A stretch of DNA of 34,447 nucleotides from Acidobacteria bacterium 13_1_40CM_65_14 (GCA_001917905.1 MNEX01000331.1:1-34447); one strand, 5' to 3'. Shown: positions 25,252-34,447, counted from the first letter of the stretch. Notes: generated by a model from the letters alone, not told the origin. A program made the numbers and translations.

Positions 25252-26601
25252 ATGGCCTTACCAGCCGAACGAGTGAAACCAGCCGCGGCTCCCGCCGCGG
25301 CGCGTATCGGACGCTATCGATGGGTCATCTGCGGCCTGCTGTTCCTGGCGACGACAATCAACTACATCGATCGCCAGGTGATCGGCATCCTGAAGCCGCT
25401 GCTGCAGACGCAGTTTGGCTGGAGCGAGATCGATTACGGCGATCTGGTGTTCACGTTTCAGCTCGCGTACGCGATCGGGTTTCTCTTCGCCGGACGGCTC
25501 ATGGATCGCTTTGGGACGAAGAAAGGGTACGCGTTTGCGCTGACGGTGTGGTCCCTCGCAGCGATCTCGACGGCGTGGGCGCCGGCATATGGCGCACCGA
25601 TGTCGGCGCTGCTCGCCGTGTTCGGGCTGAAGTACGGCGCGTCGGTCGCGGGCTTCCTCCTCGCACGCTTCGTCCTCGGCCTCGGCGAGGCGGGCAACTT
25701 CCCCGCCGCGATCAAGACGGTCGCGGAGTGGTTCCCGCGGCGCGAGCGCGCGCTGGCTACCGGCATCTTCAACGCGGGCACGAACGTCGGCGCCATCATC
25801 ACGCCGCTCGTCGTGCCGTTCATCACCGTTCGCTTCGGCTGGGAGTGGGCGTTCATCGGCACCGGCGCCATCGGACTCGGCTGGCTGCTCATCTGGTGGC
25901 TGATGTACCAGCAGCCCGACGATCATCCGCACGTGACGCCCGCCGAGGTCGCCTACATCCGAAGCGATCCGCCGGAATCGACGGTGCGCGTGCCGTGGCT
26001 GACGCTGCTTCCGCATCGCCAGACGTGGGCGTTCGCCATGGGGAAGCTGATGACGGATCCGATCTGGTGGCTGTACCTGTTCTGGATGCCCGACTTCTTC
26101 AGCCGCAACTACGGGCTGTCGCTCCTCGAGCTCGGTCCGCCGATCATCGTGATCTATCTCGTCGCCGACGTCGGCAGCATCGGCGGCGGCTGGCTCTCCT
26201 CGTCGCTGATCCGCCGCGGGTGGAGCGTCAACGCGGCGCGGAAGACGGCGATGCTCATCTGCGCGCTCGCGGTCATGCCGATCATGTTCGCCTCACGCGT
26301 GACCAGCATGTGGGAAGCGGTCGCGCTCGTCAGCCTCGCCGCGTCCGCGCATCAAGGCTGGTCCGCGAATCTGTTCACGCTGACGTCGGACATGTTTCCG
26401 CGGCACGCGGTGGGATCGGTCGTCGGCATCGGCGGCTTCGCCGGCGCGATTGGCGGTATGGTGATCGCGAAGATCACCGGCTACATCCTGCAGACAACCG
26501 GCAGCTATCTGCCGGTGTTCATCATCGCGGGCACGACGTATCTCGTCACGCTGCTCGTGCTGCATCTGCTCGTGCCGAAGTTGGAGCCGGCGAAACTCTG
26601 A
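25252..26601 (+). CDS. MFS transporter, ACS/hexuronate (ExuT-like) family
   Basis: RWVICGLLFLATTINYIDRQVIGILKPLLQTQFGWSEIDYGDLVFTFQLAYAIGFLFAGRLMDRFGTKKGYA. Confidence 0.9.
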   Translation: MALPAERVKPAAAPAAARIGRYRWVICGLLFLATTINYIDRQVIGILKPLLQTQFGWSEIDYGDLVFTFQLAYAIGFLFAGRLMDRFGTKKGYAFALTVWSLAAISTAWAPAYGAPMSALLAVFGLKYGASVAGFLLARFVLGLGEAGNFPAAIKTVAEWFPRRERALATGIFNAGTNVGAIITPLVVPFITVRFGWEWAFIGTGAIGLGWLLIWWLMYQQPDDHPHVTPAEVAYIRSDPPESTVRVPWLTLLPHRQTWAFAMGKLMTDPIWWLYLFWMPDFFSRNYGLSLLELGPPIIVIYLVADVGSIGGGWLSSSLIRRGWSVNAARKTAMLICALAVMPIMFASRVTSMWEAVALVSLAASAHQGWSANLFTLTSDMFPRHAVGSVVGIGGFAGAIGGMVIAKITGYILQTTGSYLPVFIIAGTTYLVTLLVLHLLVPKLEPAKL

Positions 26602-26611
26602 ATTCGGGTCA

Positions 26612-26760
26612 GAGGTATCGATCGAGAAGGGCTTTCAGTTCCCAACTGACGTTGATGGATTCCAGGTAGAGCTCCAGCGCGCGGTCCTGGTCGCCGGCCG
26701 CCGCCGCGCGCTCGAGAGCAGCAGGGACGCACAGAGCCCGCGGAAACGTTTTCTCCGCGA
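26612..26760 (-). pseudogene. short 3' gene remnant ending ...AAAAGDQDRALELYLESINVSWELKALLDRYL*
   Basis: Coherent helical C-terminal peptide with no start codon or domain upstream; upstream sequence is a dispersed repeat-like tctccgcgaactctgcgcgcttggcggttg. Confidence 0.35.
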
Positions 26761-26828
26761 ACTCTGCGCGCTTGGCGGTTGCTTTCTCGTTCCTGCGACA
26801 TGCGAGGACGACTCGCCGGCCCGGATGC

Positions 26829-27497
26829 CTACCGATTGTCGCTCGTCGGCCGTGATGCTTGGAAGCTGAGCTCCGGCACCATCCGGACGACCGTGCGCTC
26901 CACGTGCGTCACGATGCCGGCGAGCTTCTGCTGAATCGCGGCGGCTCGCGCCTGTCCGTACGCTCGCACCACCGCGGGTCCTTTATCGAGCTCGGCGAAG
27001 TTGGGCAACAGCGTCGCCACGACAAATGAATTGCCGTCTCCCCCGAACAAGGCCTGCTGCACGACGAACCCGCCCGTCTTCATCTGCTTGTGGGCCGGCG
27101 TCAGGTCGTTCTTGATATAGCTTTCGAAGTCGGTGTTGTGCCCGGCCGCGATCGAATAATTAGCGACGACGACGACGGGCAAGTTCGCGGTCGGAGTCGG
27201 TTGGTAGCTCAGGTCCGTGCGCACCGTCGCAACGTAGGTGCGCTGCTGGGCGATGAAACGGCGGTTCTTTTGCCCAAACGCGCGCGCGCCATCCTGACCG
27301 AGCGCCTTCACGATCGGACTGTCGCCGTCGCGGTCGGCGAAGCTCGTCACCGGTGACAGGAAGGCGTACTCGAACGACTCGCCGATCGCGGTGACGAAGG
27401 CGTTCCGCCCGGTGACGCCGCCCTTGCGGAGAGTCGGAATAGTCTCGTTCTTCTGGAAGTCCAGCCACTGGTCGAGCATGTCGGGCTTGATTTTCAC
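26829..27497 (-). CDS. uncharacterised protein (possibly 5'-truncated secreted protein)
   Basis: Long coherent ORF with GTG start VKIKPDMLDQWLDFQKNETIPTLRKGG...; upstream in-frame AQPPAGRPQPAAKRVSLQITV lacks a start. Confidence 0.6.
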   Translation of the reverse strand: MKIKPDMLDQWLDFQKNETIPTLRKGGVTGRNAFVTAIGESFEYAFLSPVTSFADRDGDSPIVKALGQDGARAFGQKNRRFIAQQRTYVATVRTDLSYQPTPTANLPVVVVANYSIAAGHNTDFESYIKNDLTPAHKQMKTGGFVVQQALFGGDGNSFVVATLLPNFAELDKGPAVVRAYGQARAAAIQQKLAGIVTHVERTVVRMVPELSFQASRPTSDNR

Positions 27498-27804
27498 GAC
27501 CGTGATCTGGAGCGATACCCGTTTGGCGGCAGGCTGCGGCCGGCCAGCCGGCGGCTGCGCTGTGTGCGTCTAACCATACCGCCCCCTTGCTCGCGAACGG
27601 CGCGAGCGTCTCCCAAGTTTCTGGTTGTCGTCGGGAAGTGCCTCGACTCTACACCCATGCATGCGGGCCGCGGCATGTATATGACGGCCGAGCTTCGTTT
27701 ATGTCGCAGATGAGGTGGCGTTACGGCTGTTTCTCAGCGACTTGCGGCGGAATCGTGCTGAACGTCCCGGTGATGGGCACACCCATCGGACCGATGGGGA
27801 TCCA

Positions 27805-28698
27805 CTAGATTCGTTGATGCAGGCGATCGGTCAAGTAGCGCTTGTTGATCTCCGCCGCTTCTTTCGGCGTCCGAGTCGGATCCAGGACGCGATCGAGCTC
27901 GACGATCGCCCATCCGTCGAACTTGATGTCAGCGAGCGCTGCGAACACGCCCGGCACATCGACACGTCCCTGGCCAAGCTCCACGAACTGATACCCACCC
28001 GGCCCACCTGCCCCGCCCGACTTCACGTCCTTGAGGTGCACCACCTGAATCCAGTCGCGATATTTCCGGATCGCCGCGACGGGATCGCCGCCGGCCTGCT
28101 GATAATGCGCAATGTCGAACAGCAACCGCACGTGATGCCGATCGGCCGCGTCGAGCACGGCCGCGACTTCATCCGGCTTCTCGCCAAGGCTGTTCATGTG
28201 ATGGTGATACACGAGCGGGACGCCTTCGTCGGCCGTCCGCTGACCGAGCTTCGTGAGCAGGCGGCCGAGGCGTCGATAATCCTCGGGGACAATCGCGCGC
28301 CCCTTCGGCCGCTCGTCGATCACCTGCAGATACTCGCCCCCGACCGCCTTCACGAACTTCGCGTGGCTCACGTGCGTCGCGATCTCGCTCTGCTCTTTCG
28401 CCGGATCGATCGACAGGTTGCCGCTCGACAGCACGGCCATCTTCAGGCCGTGACGCTCGAGCAGCTCGCGCAGCGCGGCGGGACGATCGCCGAACTGTGC
28501 GAACGCGTCGGATCGCAGTTGGATGCCGCGGAAGCCGACCGCGCTGATGTCGTCGATCGCCTGCGTCACGTTCGCGCCCCAGGTGATCGCGGCGTAGCCG
28601 AATTTCATCGACGTCGCCCGGCTAAAGCCGGACACCACAACAGAGGGGACCAGCGTGGTGGCTGAAGTCCTCAGAAAATCGCGGCGGGTGATCACCAT
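27805..28698 (-). CDS. sugar phosphate isomerase/epimerase (xylose-isomerase-like TIM barrel), Tat-type signal
   Basis: [86 protein letters not shown]. Confidence 0.88.
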   Translation of the reverse strand: MVITRRDFLRTSATTLVPSVVVSGFSRATSMKFGYAAITWGANVTQAIDDISAVGFRGIQLRSDAFAQFGDRPAALRELLERHGLKMAVLSSGNLSIDPAKEQSEIATHVSHAKFVKAVGGEYLQVIDERPKGRAIVPEDYRRLGRLLTKLGQRTADEGVPLVYHHHMNSLGEKPDEVAAVLDAADRHHVRLLFDIAHYQQAGGDPVAAIRKYRDWIQVVHLKDVKSGGAGGPGGYQFVELGQGRVDVPGVFAALADIKFDGWAIVELDRVLDPTRTPKEAAEINKRYLTDRLHQRI

Positions 28699-29900
28699 GA
28701 ATGCACCGTCCCATCCTGCAGCCGGTTGACCGGAAGGTACGCGGGCTCGTACGGATACTTCGCCGCCAGCGCTTCGTCGAGGTCGACGCCGAGGCCCGGC
28801 GCGTCGCCCGGATGCATCGCGCCGCGCTGGAACGAGTACGCGTGCGGAAACACGCGATCGGTCTCCTCGGTGTGCCGCATGTATTCCTGGATGCCGAAGT
28901 TGTGCACGTTCAAATCGAAGTGGAGTGCCGCGGCCAGCGACACCGGGCCGAGGTCGGTCGCGCCGTGCGCCCCGGTGCGGACGTGGTGCAGCTCGGCAAG
29001 CGCGGCGATCTTTCGCAGGTGCGTGATGCCGCCGGCGTGAATCACCGTCGTGCGGATGTAGTCGATCAGATGTTCCTCGATCAGTTGTGCGCAGTCGAAG
29101 ATCGTATTGAACACTTCACCGACGGCGATTGGCGTCGTCGTGTGCTGCCGGATGATACGGAACGCGCTCTGCAGCTCCGCCGGCGTCGGATCCTCGAGCC
29201 AGAACAACCGGTACGGCTCCAGACTTTTCCCGAGACGCCCTGCCTCGATCGGCGTCAGGCGATGGTGGACGTCGTGCAGCAAATGCACGTCGAACCCGAA
29301 TTCCTTCCGCAGCCGCTCGAAGAGCGACGGGACGAAATCGAGGTATCGCTCGGTGCTCCAGACGCTCTCGAGCGGGCGCCCTTTCTCCGCCGGCTCGTAA
29401 TAGAGCTGTCCGCGGCCGACCCCGTACGCGTGCAGCACACCGGGAATGGCGCACTGCGCGCGGACGGCGCGATAGCCCATGTCGATGTAGTGCGCGACCG
29501 CTTTCACGGTGTCGTCCACGGTCTCGCCGTTGGCGTGGCCGTACACCATGACCGACTCGCGCGACGCGCCGCCGAGCAGCTGATACACCGGCGTGTCGAG
29601 CGTCTTCCCGAGAATGTCCCACAGCGCCGTATCCACCGCGCCGATCGCCGCCATCGTCACGGGACCGCGCCGCCAGTACGCACCTGTATATAAGTAGTGC
29701 CACGTGTCCTCGATGCGGCGCGCGTCGCGGCCGATGAGAAGCGGCAGGACGTGGTCGCTCAGATAGCTGGCGACCGCGAGCTCGCGGCCATTGAGCGTCG
29801 CGTCGCCGAGGCCGTGGACCCCGTCTTCGGTGACGAGCTTCAGCGTGACGAAATTCCTGCCCGGACTGCAGACGATGACCTTGCCGTCAACGATGCGCAT
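28692..29900 (-). CDS. manD: mannonate dehydratase-type enolase-superfamily enzyme (ManD/RspA)
   Basis: [93 protein letters not shown]. Confidence 0.9.
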   Translation of the reverse strand: MRIVDGKVIVCSPGRNFVTLKLVTEDGVHGLGDATLNGRELAVASYLSDHVLPLLIGRDARRIEDTWHYLYTGAYWRRGPVTMAAIGAVDTALWDILGKTLDTPVYQLLGGASRESVMVYGHANGETVDDTVKAVAHYIDMGYRAVRAQCAIPGVLHAYGVGRGQLYYEPAEKGRPLESVWSTERYLDFVPSLFERLRKEFGFDVHLLHDVHHRLTPIEAGRLGKSLEPYRLFWLEDPTPAELQSAFRIIRQHTTTPIAVGEVFNTIFDCAQLIEEHLIDYIRTTVIHAGGITHLRKIAALAELHHVRTGAHGATDLGPVSLAAALHFDLNVHNFGIQEYMRHTEETDRVFPHAYSFQRGAMHPGDAPGLGVDLDEALAAKYPYEPAYLPVNRLQDGTVHSW

Positions 29901-29935
29901 AGTTGACTCGTCGCTCGTCGCTCGTGTTACAGACA

Positions 29936-30001
29936 CCTCTCCACCACAGAGGACACGTCCTCCGTGTCCTCCGTGGTGGCGAGTTTCCCCAGGGTGGAGA
30001 G
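29936..30001. repeat. inverted-repeat element of the CCACCACrGAGGACAC family between manD and alpha-galactosidase
   Basis: cctctccaccacagaggacacgtcctccgtgtcctccgtggtggcgag...gtggagag. Confidence 0.85.
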
Positions 30002-30003
30002 TC

Positions 30004-31767
30004 TCATCCGACCTTCAGCAGCTTCGCCGATCGCGGCGGCATGTCGAGCGACACGCTGCCTTGTCGGCGGCCGAGTGATTCGCCAGTCCAGAAATCAGTC
30101 ACGGTCGACGGTCGTTCGAGCCGGAACGACGTCGTGCGCGGCGCGTCGTCCCAGTTGAACAGACCCACCATGCGCGCGTTCGGCAACCGTACCACGCCGA
30201 CCCTGAGCGACGCGTCTTCGAACTCCGCGGCGATTCCGGTGGGCGGCAACAGTTTCTCGAGCATTGCCGCGCGCGCGGGCGGCAGCGCCGTCAGATCGTC
30301 ACCCGACAGCACCATCCCACCGCTCGCGTAGATCGCGGTCGCGTGGAACTGGCATTCGGCATCGGTGAGATCGCTCGCGAGGCAGGTCGCGTCGGGATCG
30401 TTCCACCACAGGCGGCCGTTTTGCCAGTTGCGGCTCAGGTTCTGCCGCGCCGTCGTGCTGATGCGATCCCACGATCGCTTGATGTCGTTCGAGCTGCGCG
30501 ATCCGTGGACCACGCCGATCGACGGCCAGATCGGATGGTTGCAGCCGAGGATGAACGCGTCGCCCGAGCCGCGGAGAATCGCCTGCATGCCGCGGCGGTA
30601 CGCCTGGATGCGCGTCGCGTGCGGATCGTGGAAGCGGCCGCCGTGCATGGCGCCCCAGAAGTTCGCATCTAATTTGAAGTACGTGCAGCCCCACTTCTCG
30701 CGCATCGTGCGGAACACGCCGGCAAGATGTTCCTGCGCGCCTGGGTGCGTGCCGTCGAGCGCGTACCACGGTGGGCGGCGCCAGCCGCCGAAGGTGACGC
30801 GATCGGATCGCAGCGGCGCGCCGTTGTCGTCCTTGATGAACCAGTCACGATGCTGCTGAAACACGTTCGATGCGTCTTCGGCGACGAACGGCGCGACCCA
30901 GATGGCCGGCTCGAATCCGCGCGTCCGAATCTGATCGAGCACCGTGCGCACATCGCCGCCGAACGCGGCGCCCGTGTCGAGCCAGTCGCCCATGGCGCTC
31001 TGATACCCGTCATCTATTTGAATGTACTTGAGCGCCGGGATGCTCTTCGCGATGACGTCGAGGTTGTCGAGTACCTGCTGCGCCGTGACGCGCGGGCCGA
31101 AGCAGTACCACGAACACCAGCCGGTCGGCGGCGCCGCGGTCTTGGGCGGTGAATGATGCGACGTCAATCGCGTGGCAACGTCCGATAACAGCTTCGCGCG
31201 ATCCGCGCCCGACGCGACCATCAGCTCTTCGAGCGTCCACGACTCGTTCGGCGCGAGCTCGAGCCCTTCGGTATCGACGACCGCGCGGACCCTCGAACCC
31301 TCGACCTCGAATCGACCGCTATACTTCGCGCACGAGGTGAACGCGAGCGCGCGCGTCGCCTCTCGCGGCGGCGTCAGCGTCAGCAGACCGTAGTACGCGC
31401 GCGAGCCGGACGTCGCTGGCATCTTGTAATGCGTCGCGTCGGTGTACTGACTGAGGTCGGCCGGCGCGCCCAGCGTGCCGCCGGTTTGCGACAGCATCTG
31501 AAAGCCTTCGCCGTACAGCGCGGTCGCGGGCGGCAATTTGAGATCGAGCTCGAAGAGCACCACCTCCTTGATCCGTACCGGAACGGCGCTCCGATTGATC
31601 ACGCGCGGCGTGCAGAACCGGCCTTGCCAATCGCGGACCACATCCACATCGGCGAGTGTGGCGCCTTCGGTTCCGATGACGGCGCCGGGCGACGTGCGCA
31701 TGGGCGTGACGTCCAGCGCCTGCGTGAGCGGCAGCGCAGCCAGGCCAAGAAACGCTCGCCGGTTCAT
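30004..31767 (-). CDS. alpha-galactosidase (melibiase, GH36-like), exported
   Basis: [79 protein letters not shown] overlap with galT. Confidence 0.85.
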   Translation of the reverse strand: MNRRAFLGLAALPLTQALDVTPMRTSPGAVIGTEGATLADVDVVRDWQGRFCTPRVINRSAVPVRIKEVVLFELDLKLPPATALYGEGFQMLSQTGGTLGAPADLSQYTDATHYKMPATSGSRAYYGLLTLTPPREATRALAFTSCAKYSGRFEVEGSRVRAVVDTEGLELAPNESWTLEELMVASGADRAKLLSDVATRLTSHHSPPKTAAPPTGWCSWYCFGPRVTAQQVLDNLDVIAKSIPALKYIQIDDGYQSAMGDWLDTGAAFGGDVRTVLDQIRTRGFEPAIWVAPFVAEDASNVFQQHRDWFIKDDNGAPLRSDRVTFGGWRRPPWYALDGTHPGAQEHLAGVFRTMREKWGCTYFKLDANFWGAMHGGRFHDPHATRIQAYRRGMQAILRGSGDAFILGCNHPIWPSIGVVHGSRSSNDIKRSWDRISTTARQNLSRNWQNGRLWWNDPDATCLASDLTDAECQFHATAIYASGGMVLSGDDLTALPPARAAMLEKLLPPTGIAAEFEDASLRVGVVRLPNARMVGLFNWDDAPRTTSFRLERPSTVTDFWTGESLGRRQGSVSLDMPPRSAKLLKVG

Positions 31768-32864
31768 CGAGGCGCTCCCGCTCTCGTGCAATCGGCGTAG
31801 TGCACCTCGCCGACGGCCTGAAGCCGCGACGCCGCGTCTTCCGGCGTGAGGTCGCGCTGCGGCGATCCCAGCAGCTCGAAGCCGACCATGAACTTGCGAA
31901 TCGTGGCCGACCGCAGCAGCGGCGGATAGACGTGCGCGTGCAGATGCCAATCGTCCGCCGACGTCTGCCGGATTGGCCGCTGATGAAAGCCCATCGAGTA
32001 CGGGAACGGCGCCTCGAACAGATTGTCGTACCGCGTGATCAGTCGTCGCAGGATGTCGGCGAGCGCGTCGCGCTCCGTGTCATTCAGCTCGTGCATCGCG
32101 CCGACGTGGCGCCGGCTGACGAGCAGTGTCTCGAACGGCCATACCGCCCAGAACGGCACGACGGCGAGAAACGCGTCGTTCTCACAGACGATCCGCTCGG
32201 CGAGCCGCGTCTCGACCCCGAAGTAGGCGCAGAGGAGACAGTCGCCGTGCCGCGATCGGCGGCGCGCGAACGCCTCTTGCTCGCGCGCCGGCTCGTTGGG
32301 AATCGTCTCGGTCGCCCAGATTTGTCCGTGCGGATGCGGGTTGCTCGCCCCCATCATCGGCCCGCGATTCTCGAACACCAGCGCGTACTGGACCCATGGC
32401 ATCGTTGCGAGCGACGCGTACTCGTCGATCCATCGATCGACGACCGCGCGAATCTCCGGCGTCGCCATTCGAGCGAGCGTCAGATCGTGGCGCGGCGAAA
32501 AGCACACGACGCGACACACGCCGCGCTCGCTTCGCGAGACGAGAAGATCGTCGTCTGGGTTCGGAGTTCGGAGTTCAGCGTTCGGAGTTCTCAGTTCTGA
32601 GCTCTGAGTTCTGACTTCCGCATTCTGCGGCCGCAGCGCGGCGAAATCGTTGTCGAACGCGAACGTCGACGAGTAGCGGGGATTCCGGACGCCGCGCGCA
32701 CGCTCGTTGCCCGGACACAGGTAACAGATCGGATCGAACGGCGGTGCGGCGTCGGCCGGCGCGGGATCGACGTGCCCCTGCCACGGCCGATCGTTTCGAC
32801 GCGGCGAGACGAGCACCCACTCCTGGCGCAGCGGATTGAATCGCCGATGCGGGTGGTCGTTCAT
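31764..32864 (-). CDS. galT: galactose-1-phosphate uridylyltransferase
   Basis: HRRFNPLRQEWVLVSPRRNDRPWQG; CYLCPGNERA; MGASNPHPHGQIWA; GFHQRP; HLHAHVYPPLLRSATIRKFMVGFE. Confidence 0.95.
   Translation of the reverse strand: MNDHPHRRFNPLRQEWVLVSPRRNDRPWQGHVDPAPADAAPPFDPICYLCPGNERARGVRNPRYSSTFAFDNDFAALRPQNAEVRTQSSELRTPNAELRTPNPDDDLLVSRSERGVCRVVCFSPRHDLTLARMATPEIRAVVDRWIDEYASLATMPWVQYALVFENRGPMMGASNPHPHGQIWATETIPNEPAREQEAFARRRSRHGDCLLCAYFGVETRLAERIVCENDAFLAVVPFWAVWPFETLLVSRRHVGAMHELNDTERDALADILRRLITRYDNLFEAPFPYSMGFHQRPIRQTSADDWHLHAHVYPPLLRSATIRKFMVGFELLGSPQRDLTPEDAASRLQAVGEVHYADCTRAGAPR
32558..32626. repeat. degenerate tandem repeat (ttcggagttc/ttctgagttc type) inside galT
   Basis: Encodes QNAEVRTQSSELRTPNAELRTPNP between conserved GalT blocks. 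Confidence 0.8.
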
Positions 32865-32878
32865 CACGACGCCGCCAG

Positions 32879-32970
32879 GCTCTCCACCACAGAGGACGCG
32901 GAGGACACGGAGGAGAAAACCTTCATAGGGCTCGACCTCCGTGTCCCCCGTGTCCCCCGTGGTGGAGAGC
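32879..32970. repeat. CCACCACrGAGGACrC-family inverted-repeat element between galT and galK
   Basis: ctctccaccacagaggacgcggaggacacggagg ... cctccgtgtcccccgtgtcccccgtggtggagag. Confidence 0.9.
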
Positions 32971-34266
32971 TTCTCCGTGGTGGAGAGCTTCTCCGTGGTG
33001 GAGAGCTTCTCCGTGGTGGAGAGCTTCTCCGTGGTGGAGAGCTTCTGCGAGCCGCCACGCGCTGACGCCCTCACCCGCCGAACAGACCCACACGTCCGGT
33101 CGCAATCCCGATGCGGACTCGTAGCGCTCCTCGATCTCTCGCGACGCGCGATCGACGGCGGACGCATCGACAACCGCGATCGCGCAGCCGCCGAAGCCGC
33201 CGCCGGTCATGCGGGCGCCGTACACGCCTCCCAGTCCTCGCGCGATCGCCACCATGGCGTCGAGCTCGGCGCAGCTCACCTCGTAGTCGTCGCGCAGGCT
33301 GCGATGCGAGTCGTCCATCAGCCGGCCGAACGTCTCGAAGTCGGCGTCGCCGAGGGCGCGCGCAGCCGCTTCCACGCGCGCGTTCTCGGCGATCACGTGA
33401 CCGCAGCGGCGATAGATCTGATCGGATAGCTCGCCGCGGACGGCGTCGAGCTGCGCGAGCGTCGCGTCGCGGAGCGCGCGTATGCCGGGAAACCGCTGCG
33501 CGAGGACGCGCACGCCCGCTTCGCAGTCGGCGCGGCGCGCGTTGTATTCGCCGCTCGCGAGCTGATGTTTCACCATCGTGTTGCAGACGAGGACGCGAAG
33601 GGTCGAGGGCAGCGGCAGCCAGCGGCGCTCGAGGGTCCGCGTGTCCAGCATCAGCGCATGGCCTTCACGGCCGTAGCACGCGATCATCTGGTCCATGAGG
33701 CCGCATCGCGTGCCGGCGTACTCGTGCTCCGCGCGCTGGCACGCGCGCGCGAGTTGGACGAGGTCGATCGGCCGATTCGCCAGATCCAGTAGCGCGTACC
33801 CGCATGCCACCTCCAGCGCCGCCGAGGAGCTCAGGCCCGCGCCGATCGGCACGTCGCTCGCGATCAGGAGATCGGCGCCGCGGATCTCGCGGCCCTGCCC
33901 TTCGACAGGCTCAGGGCACCCCGAGCGTGTCGAGGGGTGAAAGGGCCGCGCGACATCCGACAAAACCGCCGAGACGCCGCGTACGTAGTCAACCCAATGA
34001 CGTCCTTGCGGGCGTTGCGGCCTTTGCGTTCCAGCGTCGATGGTCATCGTCTCGCCGTACTCACGCGACCGGGCCACGATCGTGCGGTCGTCGCGCGGCG
34101 CCGCGGCGACCCAGGTCGATCGGTCGAGCGCCATCGGCATCACGAAGCCGTCGTTGTAGTCGGTGTGCTCGCCGATCAGGTTCACGCGGCCGGGCGCGCG
34201 ATACAGGCGCGGCGATCGGCCGAAGGCGCGCTCGAACTCGCGGGCCAGATCTTCGGGATCAACCAT
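32923..34266 (-). CDS. galK: galactokinase
   Basis: RAPGRVNLIGEHTDYNDGFVMPMAL; IGAGLSSSAALEVA; GLMDQM; GGVYGARMTGGGFGGCAIAVV. Confidence 0.95.
   Translation of the reverse strand: MVDPEDLAREFERAFGRSPRLYRAPGRVNLIGEHTDYNDGFVMPMALDRSTWVAAAPRDDRTIVARSREYGETMTIDAGTQRPQRPQGRHWVDYVRGVSAVLSDVARPFHPSTRSGCPEPVEGQGREIRGADLLIASDVPIGAGLSSSAALEVACGYALLDLANRPIDLVQLARACQRAEHEYAGTRCGLMDQMIACYGREGHALMLDTRTLERRWLPLPSTLRVLVCNTMVKHQLASGEYNARRADCEAGVRVLAQRFPGIRALRDATLAQLDAVRGELSDQIYRRCGHVIAENARVEAAARALGDADFETFGRLMDDSHRSLRDDYEVSCAELDAMVAIARGLGGVYGARMTGGGFGGCAIAVVDASAVDRASREIEERYESASGLRPDVWVCSAGEGVSAWRLAEALHHGEALHHGEALHHGEALHHGEALHHGGHGGHGGRAL
32959..33048. repeat. 18-bp tandem repeat x5 (gtggtggagagcttctcc) at the galK 3' end
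   Basis: Four exact plus one near-exact unit; encodes LHHGEA repeats in galK frame and EKLSTT in the galT-side frame. Confidence 0.97.
33893..33943. repeat. dispersed-type repeat (ccttcgacaggctcagggcaccccgagcgtgtcgagggg) inside galK
   Basis: Encodes HPSTRSGCPEPVEGQ inserted before the conserved IASDVPIGAGLSSSAALE block. Confidence 0.8.
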
Positions 34267-34444
34267 GGCGGCTCAACTTCGACACGGCCAGCAGCGTGAT
34301 CGCGAACGCCAGGATCACCAGACCCCACACAAGGTTGATGTTGATGCCGAGCGATCGCGCATAGATCGATTGGTCGCCGAACAATCCATACATCACGAGG
34401 AGCACACCCATCGTCGCGAACATCAAGCCGACCGGCACGCGCAC
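34259..34444 (-). CDS. small integral membrane protein, possibly complete with GTG start at the window edge
   Basis: MRVPVGLMFATMGVLLVMYGLFGDQ...NINLVWGLVILAFAITLLAVSKL: two hydrophobic segments; overlaps galK start by 8 bp. Confidence 0.6.
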   Translation of the reverse strand: MRVPVGLMFATMGVLLVMYGLFGDQSIYARSLGININLVWGLVILAFAITLLAVSKLSRHG

Positions 34445-34447
34445 GTC

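Noticed and set aside
27715-27804. Open frame after the isomerase stop (minus strand WIPIGPMGVPITGTFSTIPPQVAEKQP*)
   Set aside because: Continuation after TAG is only 27 codons, with no evidence of readthrough or a known family; cannot be separated from chance.
32959-33048. Possible CRISPR-like array (18-bp repeat x5)
   Set aside because: Units are directly contiguous with no spacers; it is a simple tandem repeat.
1-34447. tRNA, rRNA, prophage, transposase, RAYT or defence genes
   Set aside because: None could be recognised in any of the listed translations or intergenic gaps.

Overview
High-GC bacterial window, probably an acidobacterial (Vicinamibacteria-like) chromosome. This assignment is inferred from the ADOP-type permease, the carboxypeptidase-regulatory TonB receptor and the dispersed-repeat style. 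Left part (1192-10130, minus): a tightly overlapping seven-gene chain of M28 peptidase, exported ankyrin protein, YhdH/AcuI-type oxidoreductase, gluconate-2-DH subunit-3-like protein, GMC oxidoreductase, cupredoxin-like protein and ADOP permease. Middle (12924-26601): a sugar-acid (hexuronate/pectin-type) locus with kdgK, eda, a kduD-like SDR, Gfo/Idh/MocA, a PmoA-like protein, a 1159-aa TonB receptor, a divergent GntR/FadR regulator, an SDR, a split UxaA/SuyAB-like dehydratase and an MFS transporter. Right part (27805-34444, minus): a sugar isomerase/epimerase, ManD-type dehydratase, alpha-galactosidase, galT, galK and a small membrane protein. No rRNA, tRNA, CRISPR, transposase or prophage was seen. 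The most unusual signal is how often dispersed palindromic or tandem repeats are read in frame inside genes. They occur at signal-peptide/mature boundaries (M28 peptidase, PmoA-like, sugar isomerase), inside enzymes (Gfo/Idh, galT, galK) and as C-terminal tails (eda, galK, UxaA N-domain, GntR). Several gene remnants are also visible, notably a TonB-receptor C-terminal fragment fused in frame upstream of the kduD-like SDR. All functional calls come from reading motifs and translations; no searches were run.
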